A DNA stretch of 64,000 nt from Antilocapra americana (GCA_007570785.1 ML660211.1:4781177-4845176), one strand, 5' to 3'. Positions 24,998 through 36,870 are shown, counted from the stretch's first letter. The notes: a model not told the origin generated them from the letters alone. A program made the numbers and translations.

Positions 24998-25572
24998 TGT
25001 TCATCGCTGCATTGTTTACAATAGCCAGGACATGGAAGCAACCTAGATGCCCATCAACTGATGAATGGATAAGAAAGCTGTGGTACATATACACAATGGA
25101 ATACTACTCAGCATAAAAAAAAAAAATTCATTTGAATCAGTTCTACTCAGGTGGACGGAACTGGAGCCTATTATCCAGAGTGAAGTAAGCCAGAAGGAAA
25201 AATAACAATACAGTATATTAACACATATATATGGAATTTAGAAAGATGGTAACGAGAACCCTGCATGCGAGACAGCAAAAGGAACACGGATGTATAGAAC
25301 AGTCTCATGGACTCTGTGGAAGAGGGCAAAGGTGGGATGATATTGGAGAATGGCATTGAAACATGTTAATTAACATATGTGAAATCAATCGCCAGCCCAG
25401 GGTTGATGCTTGGGGCTGGTGAACCGAGATGTCCTGGGGTGGGGGGGTGGGAGGGGGTGTCGGGAGGGAGGAGGGAGGGGGCTTCTGGAGGGGGAGCATA
25501 TGTGAACCCAGGGCGGTTTCATGTCATTGTATGGCAAAACCAACACAAAAAAGTAAAGACAATTTAAAAAAA
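24998..25572 (+). mobile_element. 5'-truncated young L1 3' end
   Basis: The sequence begins inside ORF2 at gttcatcgctgcattg, the same place as residues FIAAL in the full copy at 1880. It runs through the ORF2 end, 3' UTR, polypurine tract (25436-25497) and A-rich tail. It is very similar to 1340-1880 on the other strand. No duplication was found by eye. Confidence 0.93.
25436..25497 (+). other. G-rich tract in L1 3' UTR
   Basis: At least six blocks of three or more G separated by short A/T/C spacers on the plus strand. Sense-strand G-quadruplex candidate. Confidence 0.75.
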
Positions 25573-27120
25573 AATCAGTAAATACAGCAATGGAAGGGTT
25601 ACATTAAAGAGAATTAGATTAACTCCAAAATGTGGAAGAAGCTCAATACTTTAAAGGATCATCCTTTAGTTCTCAGTTTCCTTTAGAAAGTATATTCCTT
25701 ATTCATATTCTGATTTATTAGCATGTTGATTTGTTATTCATAGAATCATCAAATCATTCATGTACTCAAGGTGATATTCAGTTTAAATCCCTACAAGTTT
25801 TGTTCTATGCTAGGCAGTGAAGATAGAATGAAGTCATTTGGCTCCTATGTTTGTATCTGATTTAAAGTAATGTGATATTGGCATCTCTTCTCTCCATGCA
25901 CAGTTTTGTTAGGCATTTTGATTGAATTCATTCTGTTTTCACCTTGTTAGAAAAACTGGAACCAGACTTGGGATATGCAGCTTCTAAGGCTTTGCCTTTT
26001 GAGTTCAAGTCATTCACTCAGCAGAACTTAATGGATTAGCTGAATATAAATCTAATAAAACTTTTCTATTTAGCCAAAGCATCACAGTTTGACACATAAC
26101 AAGTTAGATTATAGGCTGTTCACTCTTCATTCTCATATTTCCCTAGACCTACTCAACATTGAATAAGTTTATTATAATTTAAATGTATCATTTGTTGGTT
26201 CATAAAATCATGTTTTGAGAACATTATGAAAAATAATTTGAACAGGCAAAAAGTCTAACTTTTAAAAAACTCAATGTAAGCACACTTTAAAGAAGTCATG
26301 GCAGAAAAGTTCAACTTATCACTTTATGAATATAGTGCCTTTTTTGGTAGAGGTTTCAAATTTTATTATTTAACTTTTTTTTTATATTGAATGGTCAAGC
26401 TTGAGCATTAAGCACTAAATATGTTTGAATGGGTATAAAACTTGATTCTAATTTTCTTATAAGTTCAGCATTAGTATTTGAACTTAAGACTTTCATTTAT
26501 TCTATGAATAGACTGGGTGATTTTAATGGCAAAACATTCTTCTCTGGAGACACTTTCAAAGACATTTTAACATAGAGTTTAAAAGGATTTTTTGAAAGTA
26601 AATTGGATTTCTAAAATTGATAGTTGCTGTTAAGTATAGAGATGATGTAACTAATTTTAATTTACAATAAGAAGGAGCTATTATAGACCATTAACATTTG
26701 AATGTTCGTGTGTCTAAAGCTCTTCCAGTTGATGAATATATGAATATATTAATTGCATATATTTATATAAATTTTAAATAGCCTGTAATTTCACAAGTGA
26801 AACTATAATCAACAGTGTAATTTTTAAATATAGAAATGTATTACTTTAATTTCTTTACACTAAACTCCCTTTTGAGGAAAAAAATACCATTAAAATGAAC
26901 TTTGTCATACATGCAAATATGTATACCTATGTGATATGACATCAGTTTCCATTTAAGAACTGTTCATATGGATTTATTCTCAAAACTGTTATTCTTCTAA
27001 GGATGATGTGTACTAACTATTAGACTTATATTTACATATTAGACTAATACTAATTAAACCTGCCTCTTAGAAGTAGGCTATTGGTTCTCTTTTCCCTGTT
27101 CATGCTCCAGCACTCACGAC
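25573..27120. other. Unique AT-rich DNA, no feature seen
   Basis: No repeat or coding signal recognised. Confidence 0.5.
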
Positions 27121-28117
27121 AGTGACACCAAATATTCAGGGTTTTTTTTTCCCCTCACCCACCAGTTCTCTAACTTTCCAGGCACCAACTGGGTTTCTAC
27201 AATGCAATTATGATACTAACTGCCTGGAGTTTGTCAGACCTCATAAGTTAAGGGATCAGTCCCACAAGTCTGTCTCATTTTGGACGCCAGACACAAGTAG
27301 TGGATCCCCAAGTTATCCGCACTGTGTCTGCTTGGCTCAGAATCTGAGGTGGGGGGATTACTGCAGTTCTTTCTCAGATTGGATACTTTGCAACAGTGGC
27401 TTCTCAGAACTCAGGGAAATAGTTACTTATGTTTGTGTGTGTGTGCTAAGTCATGTCCCCAACTCTTTGGGACCCTATGGTTTGTAGTCTGCCAGGCTCC
27501 TCTGTCCATGGGATCTTCCAGGCAAGGATACTGGAGTGGGTTGCCATGCCCTCCTCCGGGGATCTTCCTGACCCAGGGATCAAATCTGTGTTCCTTGTGT
27601 CTTCTACATTGGCAGGCAGGTTCTTGGCCACTAGTGCCACCTAGGAAGCTCTACTTATATTTACTAGATTATTATAAAGGATGTGATTAAAGAATACAGA
27701 TAAACGGCTAGAATAGGGCGAGGTCTAGGAGAGTCCCAAGCCCAGGAGTTTCTGTACTTATGGAGCCAGGGTTTCTCACCCTCTCCACATACAGGTATGT
27801 CACAAACCTACAAGCTCTCAGGAGCTCCTAGGTTATTGAATTTTATCGAAGTTTGAATAATTATTAACTCCCTCCTTGGAGGATGGGGATGGGGCTAAAC
27901 GGTACAGGTTTCTAATCATGGCTTTATTTTTCTGACTCTCCGTATCCAGGAACACATATTTACTTCTTTAGGACCAAAGATACTCCTATTACTCAGGAAT
28001 TTCCAAAGATTTAGAAGCTCTGTGTCTGGAATTGAAGTCAAAGACCAAATATTAGAACAAAAACGGCTCTTAAGCACACTTATCACTCGGGAGATTATAA
28101 GGATTTTAGAAACTCTG
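27121..28117 (+). repeat. Probable old LTR-derived sequence, interrupted by SINE
   Basis: Text such as gccaggcaccaactgggtttct-like 27180-27200, tctaatcatggctttatttttc, tattactcaggaatttccaaag and agaccaaatattagaac has the feel of an ancient mammalian ERVL/MaLR-type LTR, continued on both sides of the SINE at 27440-27650. A motif (actcaggaatttccaaagatttagaagctctgtg form) recurs in degenerate form at 28085-28122. Family not assigned. Confidence 0.45.
27440..27651 (-). mobile_element. Bov-tA SINE
   Basis: Reverse complement of Bov-tA, gtgctaagtcatgtccccaa to gtgccacctaggaagct. A short repeat, tacttat, flanks it (27424-27430 and 27653-27659). Confidence 0.93.
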
Positions 28118-28334
28118 TGTTAGGTAATTGTTGCTGCTATTTAGTGGCTAAGTCATGCCTGACTCTTTTGCAGCCCCATGGACTGTAGCCTACTAGGCTC
28201 CTCTGTCCATGGGATCTCCCAGGCAAGAATACTGGAGTGGGTTGCCAATTCCTCCTCCAGGGAATCTTCCCCACCTAGGGATCAAACCTGCATTCTTTAC
28301 TGCTGAGTCACCTGGGAAGCTCCATGTTGGGTAA
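28118..28334 (-). mobile_element. Bov-tA SINE with 11-bp imperfect duplication
   Basis: Body 28129-28323. Flanks tgttaggtaat and tgttgggtaat differ at one base. Confidence 0.92.
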
Positions 28335-28404
28335 TATGGGCAGGTATATATCTGGATCTATATCTGTATCTATATACATAGGTATATGCATTGCTTCCCC
28401 ATCT

Positions 28405-29062
28405 ATTTTCCATCACTTCATGGCAAATAGATGGGCAAACAATGGAAACAGTGACAGACTTTATTTTCTTGGGCTCCAAAATCACTACAGATAGTGACTG
28501 CAGCCATGAAATTAAAAGGTGCTTGTTCCTTGAAAGAAAAGCTATGACCAACCTAGACAGCATATTAAAAAGCAGAGACATTACTTTATCAACAAAGGTC
28601 TGTCTAGTCAAAGCTATGGTTTTTCCAGTAATCATGTATCCATGTGCAAGTTGGACCATTAAAGAAAGCTGACTAACTAAGAATTAATGCTTTTGAACTG
28701 TGGTATTGGACAAGACTCTAGAGAGTCCCTAGTCTCTTGCATAGCAAGGAGATCAAACCAGTCATTCCTAAAGGAAATCAGTCTTGAATGTTCAGCATCA
28801 GGACTGATGCTGAAGCTGAAGCTCTAATACTTTGGCCACCTGATGCAAAGAACTGACTCATTGGAAAAGACCCTGATACTGGGCAAGATTGAAGGCAGGA
28901 GAAGGGGATGGCAGAGGATGAGATGGTTGGATGGCATTACTGACTTGATAGACATGGGTTTGAGTGAGGTCTGGGAGTAGGTGATGGACAGGGAAGCCTG
29001 GTGTGCTGCAGTCCAGGGGGTCACAAACAGCCGGATACAAGTGTGCAACTGAACTAATTTGA
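28405..29062 (+). mobile_element. BovB 3' end, 5'-truncated
   Basis: Sense BovB from catcacttcatggcaaatag through the ORF end (GRKAMTNLDSILKSRDITL-like residues, plus strand near 28540-28600) and the 3' UTR to gtgcaactgaactaatttga. Frames are broken. Confidence 0.92.
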
Positions 29063-29100
29063 TGTATAGGTATATATATATATATACACATATATACATA

Positions 29101-29184
<84 letters not shown>

Positions 29185-29223
29185 CACACACACACATATA
29201 TATGCCGTATATATATATATATA
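29063..29223. repeat. Large (TA)/(CA) compound microsatellite
   Basis: Alternating TA and CA blocks without interruption, including a CA run of about 18 units at 29139-29173. It starts exactly where the BovB 3' end stops. Confidence 0.95.
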
Positions 29224-29282
29224 TATGGCAGGCTACAGTCCTTAGGGTGGCAGAGTTGGATATGACTGAAACAACTTAATAC
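29224..29282 (+). mobile_element. Bov-tA SINE tail fragment
   Basis: Only ggcaggctacagtccttagg to gactgaaacaactta remains, bounded on both sides by microsatellite. Confidence 0.8.
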
Positions 29283-29301
29283 ACATGCATGCATGCATGT
29301 A

Positions 29302-29334
<33 letters not shown>

Positions 29335-29336
29335 TT
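29283..29336. repeat. (GCAT)/(TG)/(TA) microsatellite
   Basis: gcatgcatgcatg, then TG and about 14 TA units. Confidence 0.92.
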
Positions 29337-30206
29337 CAAATATATGTATATTTAATAGTAGACAAGGTACATGTACACTCATATATAGACATTTGTTCAG
29401 TGGAGAAAATGAATGTTTATGAATTACAAATAGAGATGAGTAACAACTTCAAATTTTATTTTAAAGAGATTTACATTCAATTTTATGAAATTTTTTTAAA
29501 GTTAAATTTTATTTTTAAATATAGCATTATTTGGCAACTCTCTATGTATATGTGGCACACTTGGTTTGATAGCAGGGATTTTTTTTATTACTTTGGGTAC
29601 ATTTGATTATAATTAAGAGAAATCTTGACTTAAAGAAGCTCATATTAACGCCTCTCCAAATTTGGTGTACCTGGAAATGTCATGGAGACCTCACTAGGCC
29701 ACACAGATCTGCAAGAAACACTCCAAGTTTCTGATTTATTTGATTTGGGATAGAGCCTAGAATTTGCATTGATATCCATCTCCCCAGTGATGCTGATCTT
29801 GCAAACCCATGCACCATGCTCACAAAAACTGGCTTAAACAAAGAGACAAATAAAACAGTCTGAAGATTGAATCCACTCCAAGAGACTTTTGAGCCCTAAG
29901 TTTTTTTTCCTTGTGTTTCTCTTCTTCATGCTCCTCCAACACCTCCAGGATTTGTCCTCAGGCACCTTTCCCTCAAAGACGTGATATGACTGGAAGCCTG
30001 AGGACTGGAAGCTGCCTTGTTCATGTTCAGCAAAAGAGAATGAAAGCTTTCTCTGAATTGTGAAACACAAGATCTTTTGTAAGACCTGATGTGACCATCA
30101 TAGATCACACACCTCACCATGAGCAAATAATAATTGCAAGGGGATTGAATTATCTGCTTGGCTTAAGCCACTGGATCCTGCCCCAGTAGTACTGGCAAGG
30201 AGGTTT
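29337..30206. other. Unique DNA with a MER5A-like relic
   Basis: About 29640-29830 resembles MER5A (agtttctgatttatttgattt, gcctagaatttgcattgat, ccccagtgatgctgat). No coding signal in the rest. Confidence 0.5.
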
Positions 30207-30560
30207 GCTGTTTTTCAATTGCTGTGTTCAACTCTTTGTGACCCCATGGACTCTAGCACATCAGGCTCCTCTATCTTCCACTGTCTTTTGGAATTTGCTC
30301 AAATTCATATCCGTTTAGTTGGTGACGCTGTCTAACCATCTTATCCTCTGTTGCCTTCATCTTCTTTTGCCTTCAATCTTTCTCAGTATCAGGATCTTTT
30401 CCAGTGAGTTGGCTCTTTGCATCAGGTGGCCAAAGTGTTGGAGCTTCAGCTTCTGCATCAGCACTTCCAATGAATATTCAGGGTTGATTTCTTTCAGGAT
30501 TGACTGGTTTGATTTCCTTGCTGCCCAACGGACTCTCAAGAGTCTCCTCCAGGCAAAGAA
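30207..30560 (-). mobile_element. BovB 3'-end fragment
   Basis: Plus-strand text cattgctgtgttcaactctt, cagtatcaggatcttttcc, ggctctttgcatcaggtggcc and gactctcaagagtctcctcc is the reverse complement of the BovB 3' end. Confidence 0.9.
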
Positions 30561-30857
30561 TTAGGATTGCCTTAAATGGCTTATACAAATCAGGATTAAT
30601 TTATGGAGTTATGAAGAAGATCTGCTTTTCTGAGTCATTTGGGCTATAAAGCAAACAGGATGACAATTGATCAAGATCAATGTTCTGTTATGATAGTAGG
30701 AAAAAGTGAATGGTACTGGCAAACAATACTACCACTTTTTAATACTGGCCAAGGTTTATTTAAATACAAAGTGATCCATAAACAATGGAAGAAAAGAGAT
30801 GTGACCCATCACATCCATATGATTAGTCAAAGAGCACTTTGAGTAGGTATATTGGGT
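30561..30857. other. Unique DNA, no feature seen
   Basis: Nothing recognised. Confidence 0.5.
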
Positions 30858-31144
30858 TGTTGCTGTTCAGTTGCTAAATCATGTCTGACTCTTTGCGACC
30901 CCATGGACTGCAGCATGCCAGGCTGCCCTGTCCTTCAATGTCTCCCAGAATTTTCTCAAGCTCGTGTTCATGGAGTCGGTGATGCCATCCAAACATCCCA
31001 TTCTCTGTCATCCCTTTCTCCACCTACCATCAGTCTTTCCCAGCATCAGGGTTTTTTCCAATGAGTTGGCCCTTCACATCAGGTGACCAGAGTATTGAAG
31101 CTTCGGCTTCAGTGTCAGTCCTTCCGATGAATATTCAGGGTTAT
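30858..31144 (-). mobile_element. BovB / Bov-A2 3'-end fragment
   Basis: Reverse complement of the BovB end from ttgctgttcagttgctaaat to gatgaatattcagggtt. A second minus copy 300 bp after the first. Confidence 0.9.
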
Positions 31145-32085
31145 TTTTTAAATATCTAGAAGTTTCATTGAATTAAACTCTTTCTCTTGAAAAACATATT
31201 GTAATATAGTTGCTTTACAGTGTTGTGTTAGTTTCTGCTGTAGAATAAAGTGAGTCTGTTATACTCATGCATATATCCATTCCTTTTTTAGATTTCCTTT
31301 CCATTTAGATCACTGCAGATCATTGAATGGAGCTCCCTGTGCTAAACAATAGGTTGTCATTAATTATCTGTTTTATACACAGTAGTGTGAATATGTTACT
31401 CTCAGTCTCACAGTTTGTCTAACTTCCCCTGCCTTTCCCTCCTTGGTCACCATAAGTTTGTTCTCGACATCTGTGACGCTATTTCTCCTTTGCCAGTAAA
31501 TTTATCTCTACCTTTCTTTCTATATTCCATGTGTAAGTGACATTATATATTCATTTATCTCTTTCTGTATGACAGTCTCTTGGTTCATCCACATCATTGC
31601 AAGTAGCATTATTTTGTTTCATTTCATGGCTTAGTAATATTCCATTGTATACATGTATCACATCTTCTTTATCCGTTTGTCTGCTTTTGAACATTTAGTT
31701 TGCTTCCATTTCCTGGCAGTTGTAAATAGTGCTGCAATGAATGTCAAGTGCATTCATACTTTTTAATTATTGTTTCCTCCAGAGATATGCCTAGGAATGG
31801 AATTGTTCTGTCAGATATAGCTCTGTTTTTAGTTTTCTAAGCAACCTTCATACTCTTCTCTGTAGTGGCTGTACCAATTTACTTTTCCACCAACAGTGTA
31901 GGAAGGTTGCCTTCTCTCCACACCCTCTCCAGAATTTTTTGTTTGTAGACGTTTTGGTGATTGTCATTCTGACAGATGTGAAGTGTTACCTCATTGTAGT
32001 TTTGCTTTGCATTTCTCTAATAAGTAATGATGTTGAGTATCTTATCAGGTGCCTTTTGGCTGTCAAACTCCCACTTTTGTTCACA
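31145..32085 (-). mobile_element. Older L1 3' end
   Basis: Antisense L1: tagttgctttacagtgttgtg, taatattccattgtatacatg, cagttgtaaatagtgctgcaatga, ccaccaacagtgtaggaagg, ctccacaccctctccag. Intermediate divergence, many indels in the ORF2 part. Confidence 0.9.
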
Positions 32086-32189
32086 GTTATTGTTTAATAC
32101 ACAGTACTCAGTAACATTTTTTCAATTTACTACATTGACTAATTAGAATAATTGATTTTGCATCTCAACCATTTTAGAAAATCTAAAAT

Positions 32190-33203
32190 TTTTTGAGGTT
32201 GTCCTATGTTCTTTCAAAATTAAATTATATGACTTATCTATATCCCTATTTTAAGTTGAGATACAATGGACATAAAATATTTGTTTCTTGTGTACAGTAT
32301 ATTAATATTTGTATATATTGCAAAATGATCATTGTAATAATTCTAGTTAATATCCATTGCCATGTAAAGTTGCAAATTATTTATTATGATGAGAACTTTA
32401 AATGAGACCTACTCCTTTAATGACTTTCAAATATACAATACATTATTAACTGTAGTCCCCATGCTATGCATCACATCCTCAGAGTTTATTTCTTTTATAA
32501 CTGGAAGTTTGTACTTTTGACTCCCTTCACACATTTCGCTTATCCTCTCCACCACCTGCCACTGAGAGCCACCAAGCTGTTCTCTGTATCTGCCTTGTTT
32601 TACTGTTTGCTTTTTGTTGTCAGATTCTGCACACAAGTGAAATTATACAGTATTTGTATTTCATGACTGACTTATTTCACTTAGCATGGTGCCCTCAAGG
32701 TCTGTCTGTGTTGTTGCAAATGGCAAGGTTTTTTCCTCCATTCATCAATCATGGACCCTTAGACTGTCTCCACGTCTTAGCTATTGTAAGTGGTTCTGTG
32801 TGAACATGCAGCTGCATACATCTTTGTAAATTGGTATTTTCATCGTCTTCAGATAAATATTCAGAAGCGGAATTGCTACATCACCTGGTAGTTCTTTTTT
32901 AAGTCATTTGAGAAAACTCATATTGTTTTTGATAGTGTTAATACAAATTTATAATTTTACCAACTGGGCACAAAGGTTTCCTTTTCTCCACATCTTCCCT
33001 CATGATTTCTTGTCTTTTTGATTAGTCATTTTAAATGGTGGGAGGTGATATATCTCATTGCAATTCTGATTCACATGTCCCTAATGACTAGTGATACTGA
33101 GCATCTTTACATATACTCGCTGGCCCTTTCTTTTATCTGGAAAGGAAAAAGGTTTGTTGTGTTCCTCAACTCATTTTCTAATTGGGTTTCTGTTTGTTTG
33201 TTA
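32190..33203 (-). mobile_element. Ancient L1, 3' part (left section of an interrupted element)
   Basis: A second L1 3' end on the same strand (tgtagtccccatgctatgc, ttatttcacttagcatggtg, gcagctgcatacatctttgta, tcacatgtccctaatgacta), cut at 33203 by a BovB and resuming at 34390. Confidence 0.88.
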
Positions 33204-34389
33204 TTGGGGTGTTCAGTTCAGTTCAGTTGCTCAGTCATGTCCGACTCTTTGCTACCCCATGAACTGCAGCACGCCAGGCTTCCCTGTCCATCATCAATTC
33301 CTGGAGTCCACCCAAACCTATGGCCATCGAGTCAATGATGGCATCCAGCCATCTCATCCTCTGTCGTCCCCTTCTCCTTCCACCCGCGATCTTTTCTAGA
33401 ATCAGGGTCTTTTCCAATGAGTCAGCTCTTTGCATCAGGTGGCCAAAGTATTGGAGTTTTAGCTTCAATATCAGTCCTTCCAATGAACACCCAGGACTGA
33501 TCTCCTTTAGGATGGGCTGGTTGGATCTCCTTGCAGTCCAGGGGACTCTCAAGAGTCTTCAACACCACAGTTCAAAAGCATCTATTCTTTGGCACTCAAG
33601 TTTCTTTATAGTCCAACTGTCACATCCATACGTGACCAATGGAAAAAATATAGCCTTGACTACATGAACCTTTGTTGGCAAAGCAATGTCTCTACTTTTT
33701 AATATGCTATCTAGGTGGTCATAACTTTCCTTCCAAGGAGTAAGCATCTTTTAATTTCATTGTTGCAATCACCATCTGCAGTGATTTTGGAGCCCAGAAA
33801 GATAAAGCCAGCCACTGTTTCCACTATTTTCCCATCTATCTGCCATGAAGTGATGGGACCAGATGCCGTGATCTTAGTTTTCTGAATGTTGAGTTTTAAG
33901 CCAACTTTTTCACTCTCCTCTTTCACCTTCATCAAGAGGCTCTTTAGTTCTTCTTCACTTTCTGCCATAAAGGTGGTGTCATCTGCATATCTGTGGTTAT
34001 TGCTATTTCTCCTGGCAATCTTATTCCAGCTTGTGCTTCCTCCAGCCCAGCGTTTCTCACGATGTATTCTGCATATAAGTTAAATAAGCAGAGTGACAAT
34101 ATACAGCCTTGACGTGCTCCTTTTCCTATTTGGAACCAGTCTGTTGTTCCATGTCCAGTTCTAATGGTTGCTTCCTGACCTGCATACAGATTTCTCAGGA
34201 GGCAGGTCAGGTGGTCTGGTACGCCCATGTCTTTCAGAATTTTCCACAGCTTATTGTGATCCACACAGCGAAAGAGTTTGGCTTAGTCAATAAAGCAGAA
34301 ATAGATGTTTTTCTGGAACTCTCTTGCTTTTTCAATGATCCATCAGATGTTGGCAATTTGATCTCTGGTTCCTCTGCCTTTTGGGGTGT
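33204..34389 (-). mobile_element. BovB, 5'-truncated, nested in old L1, 9-bp duplication
   Basis: Body 33213-34380: 3' tail repeats (gttcagttcagttcag) at the left, RT-encoding part at the right. Minus frames read HNKLWKILKDMGVPDHL, YAGQEATIRTGHGTTDWF and LNIQKTKITASGPITSW but are broken by frameshifts. The L1 sequence continues across it, and ttggggtgt is repeated at 33204-33212 and 34381-34389. Confidence 0.95.
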
Positions 34390-34805
34390 ATGAGTTCCTT
34401 ATATATTTTGATTATAGCCTCTTGTCAGATATAAAATTTTTAATATTTTTCTATCATTCCATAAGTTTAATTTTAATTTTATTCCTAATTTCCTTTGTTG
34501 TGTAGATGAAGTTTAATGTAGCCCCGCTTGCTTATTTTCACTTTTGTTCCCTTAGCTTTTTGTGTCAAATCCAAAAACCTCTCTAAGACAAATGTCAAGG
34601 AACTTATTGACTATGTTCTTTTCTAGGAGATTTATGATTTCATGCATTATACATGTATTACATTTATATCTTTAATCTCTTTGATTTTTATGTATGTGTA
34701 AGATAGTGATCCAGGTTCATTTTTTGGCCTGTGGCTGTCCAATTTTCCAAGCACGGTTTGTTGCAAAGACTGTCTTTTCCCATTTTATGTTCTTAGCTCA
34801 CTTGT
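34390..34805 (-). mobile_element. Ancient L1, middle section
   Basis: Continuation of 32190-33203: gagttccttatatattttg, cttagctttttgtgtcaaatcc and gtggctgtccaattttccaagc. Confidence 0.88.
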
Positions 34806-35036
34806 CTTAATTTTTCTTTCTTAATATATATATTTTATTTAAGTTTAGTTTAGTTGACTTACAATAGTTCAGGTGCACAGCAAGATGATTCAGTTATACA
34901 TTTACACATATATTATTTTTGAAACTACTTTCCATTATAGGTTATTACAACATATTTACCATAGTTTCCTATGCTATACAGTAAAACTTTGTTGCTTGTT
35001 GCATATCCTTTGCTTTTTAAAAACTAAAGATCTAAC
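34806..35036 (-). mobile_element. L1 3' end nested in the ancient L1
   Basis: Antisense L1 terminus (ttagttgacttacaatag, gattcagttatacatttac, ccattataggttattacaac, gctatacagtaaaactttg), inserted within or at the edge of the older L1. Confidence 0.75.
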
Positions 35037-35875
35037 ATTCTATTCATATTAGCTCATTGATGACCTTTTATTTTACTTTTTCTATTTCATATTAAGTGCT
35101 CTCATTTCATTTAGTTTATGTTTTCCAGTTTCTCCATCTCTTCTTTTTTGGATGTTCTTTCTCAAGTGTTTATCAAGCATAGTGTAGAAACTTTTGTATA
35201 CATACATATAAATGATATGTATAATATATATATATATTTTAGAAAACTTACAAATTTTTGCTTAACTAAAAAATTTATGACACTTTGATGTCTTTAATTA
35301 ATTAGCTCTATATAAATAGGTTTATTTCTGAGCTCTCTATTCTGTTCCATTGTCCTATGGGTTTGTTTTTATGCCAATATCATACTGTTTTGATTAGTAT
35401 AGCTTTGTAACACAGTTTGAAATATGAGTGTGAGATGTCTCCAGCTTTGCTCTTTATTCTCAAGATTACTTTGGTTATTTGAGGTCTTTTGTGTCTCCAC
35501 AAATTTTAAGATTATTCTATTTCTATAAAGAATTCCTTTGGAATTTTGATATTTTGTTGAATCTGTAGCCTTTTGGGTACCATGGGCATTTTCCCAATAT
35601 TAATTCTTCCGGTACATGAACATGGGATATCTTTCTACTTATTTGTGTTTTATTCTATCTTTTTCATCTGTATCTTATAGTTTTTAATGTATCATGTTTT
35701 ACCTTTTTGACTAATTTTTCCTAGGTATTTTATTCTTTGTGATGCAATTGTAAAAGGGATTATTGTCTTGTAGTCTGTTATTGATGTATTTTTTTAATTT
35801 ATCTTCTGATAGTTTGTAATTAATGTATAGAAATGCAATAACTTTTTATATTGATGTGAATTCTAAGAGTTTTTG
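35037..35875 (-). mobile_element. Ancient L1, right section (ORF2 region)
   Basis: After a poorly matching stretch (about 35037-35300), L1 ORF2 antisense text resumes: ctctattctgttccattgtc, ttgattagtatagctttgta, tctcaagattactttggttat, cctaggtattttattcttt. No open frame survives. Confidence 0.85.
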
Positions 35876-36444
35876 AAGATGGATAGTGATACTTTGAGGA
35901 TCAAGATCCTTTTCAAATCTGAAATTCTGGAAATCTCCAATGCCTAATAGATTAGAGGTCTGTTATAAATTCAGAATGACAATATATTCTTTTCAATTCT
36001 CTCTTCTATGCCATATTTGATATTTTTTAGTGAAACCCTTCCATTGGTTTGAGATGTCTTCACATAGTGAAATGTCTTCACTATCTTATGTGTTAACCTT
36101 CTGAGGATTAATATGTCAACAGTGCTGGGAAGTCAATGAATGCTTGTTATCTGAGTCAATGACTAGAGAGGGTGAAGGGCAAAGAGAGAAAGAATGGTGT
36201 GGTACAAAGAATAAGAATTCCAAGTGAACAGACTGCTCTCCCATCTTTAGGCCATTAGAATACAGGTGTCAATGTTCTTTACTTGAAAAATATTGAGACT
36301 CAGTATGTTCATCTGTAAGACAGGGAACAAATGAAAACGTATGACCTTAGACATGCTTTACATTGTTAAAAATGAATGACTAAATTATGGCTTTTGTTCT
36401 TAATTGCAGATAATCTAATATAGTGAATTTCATATTAGATAGAT
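35876..36444. other. Unique DNA, no feature seen
   Basis: Nothing recognised. Confidence 0.5.
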
Positions 36445-36870
36445 GTTGTTGTTGTCCAGTCAGTAAGTTGTGTCTGATTTTTTGAGACCCCATTGAATAC
36501 CGCATGCCAGGCTTCCTTGTCCTTGAGTCTCTCCTGGAGTTTGCTAAAACTCATGTTCATTGAGTTTTTTCCAGGTGGCTCAGAAGGTAAAGGATCTGCC
36601 TGAAATGCAGGAGACCATGCATTTTTGATGTTTGATCCCTGGATTGGGGAGATCCCCTGGAGAAGAGAATGACAATCCACTCTGACATTCTTGCCAGGAA
36701 AATCCCAAAAACAGAGGAGCCTGGTAGGCTACAGTCCATGGGGTCACAAAATTCTGACACAGCTGAACATCTAACACCTTCACTTTCATGTTCATTGAGT
36801 TGGTGATGCTATCCACTATCTCATCCTCTCTCTATCACTTCCTTCTCCTCCTGCCCAAATTGGGGATGGG
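36445..36870 (-). mobile_element. BovB / Bov-A2 3' end split by a SINE
   Basis: Left part 36445-36566 (cagtaagttgtgtctgattt to ctcatgttcattgagtt), right part 36802-36870 (ggtgatgctatccactatctc, ttccttctcctcctgccc). Together they are one antisense BovB end. Confidence 0.88.
36551..36801 (+). mobile_element. Bov-tA SINE nested in the BovB end, exact 16-bp duplication
   Basis: Body 36567-36785. The host motif tcatgttcattgagtt occurs identically at 36551-36566 and 36786-36801. Confidence 0.96.

Noticed and set aside
28824..29339. 171-codon minus-strand open stretch rich in Y, I, C, V
   Set aside because: It translates a TA/CA microsatellite and BovB UTR, with no protein character.
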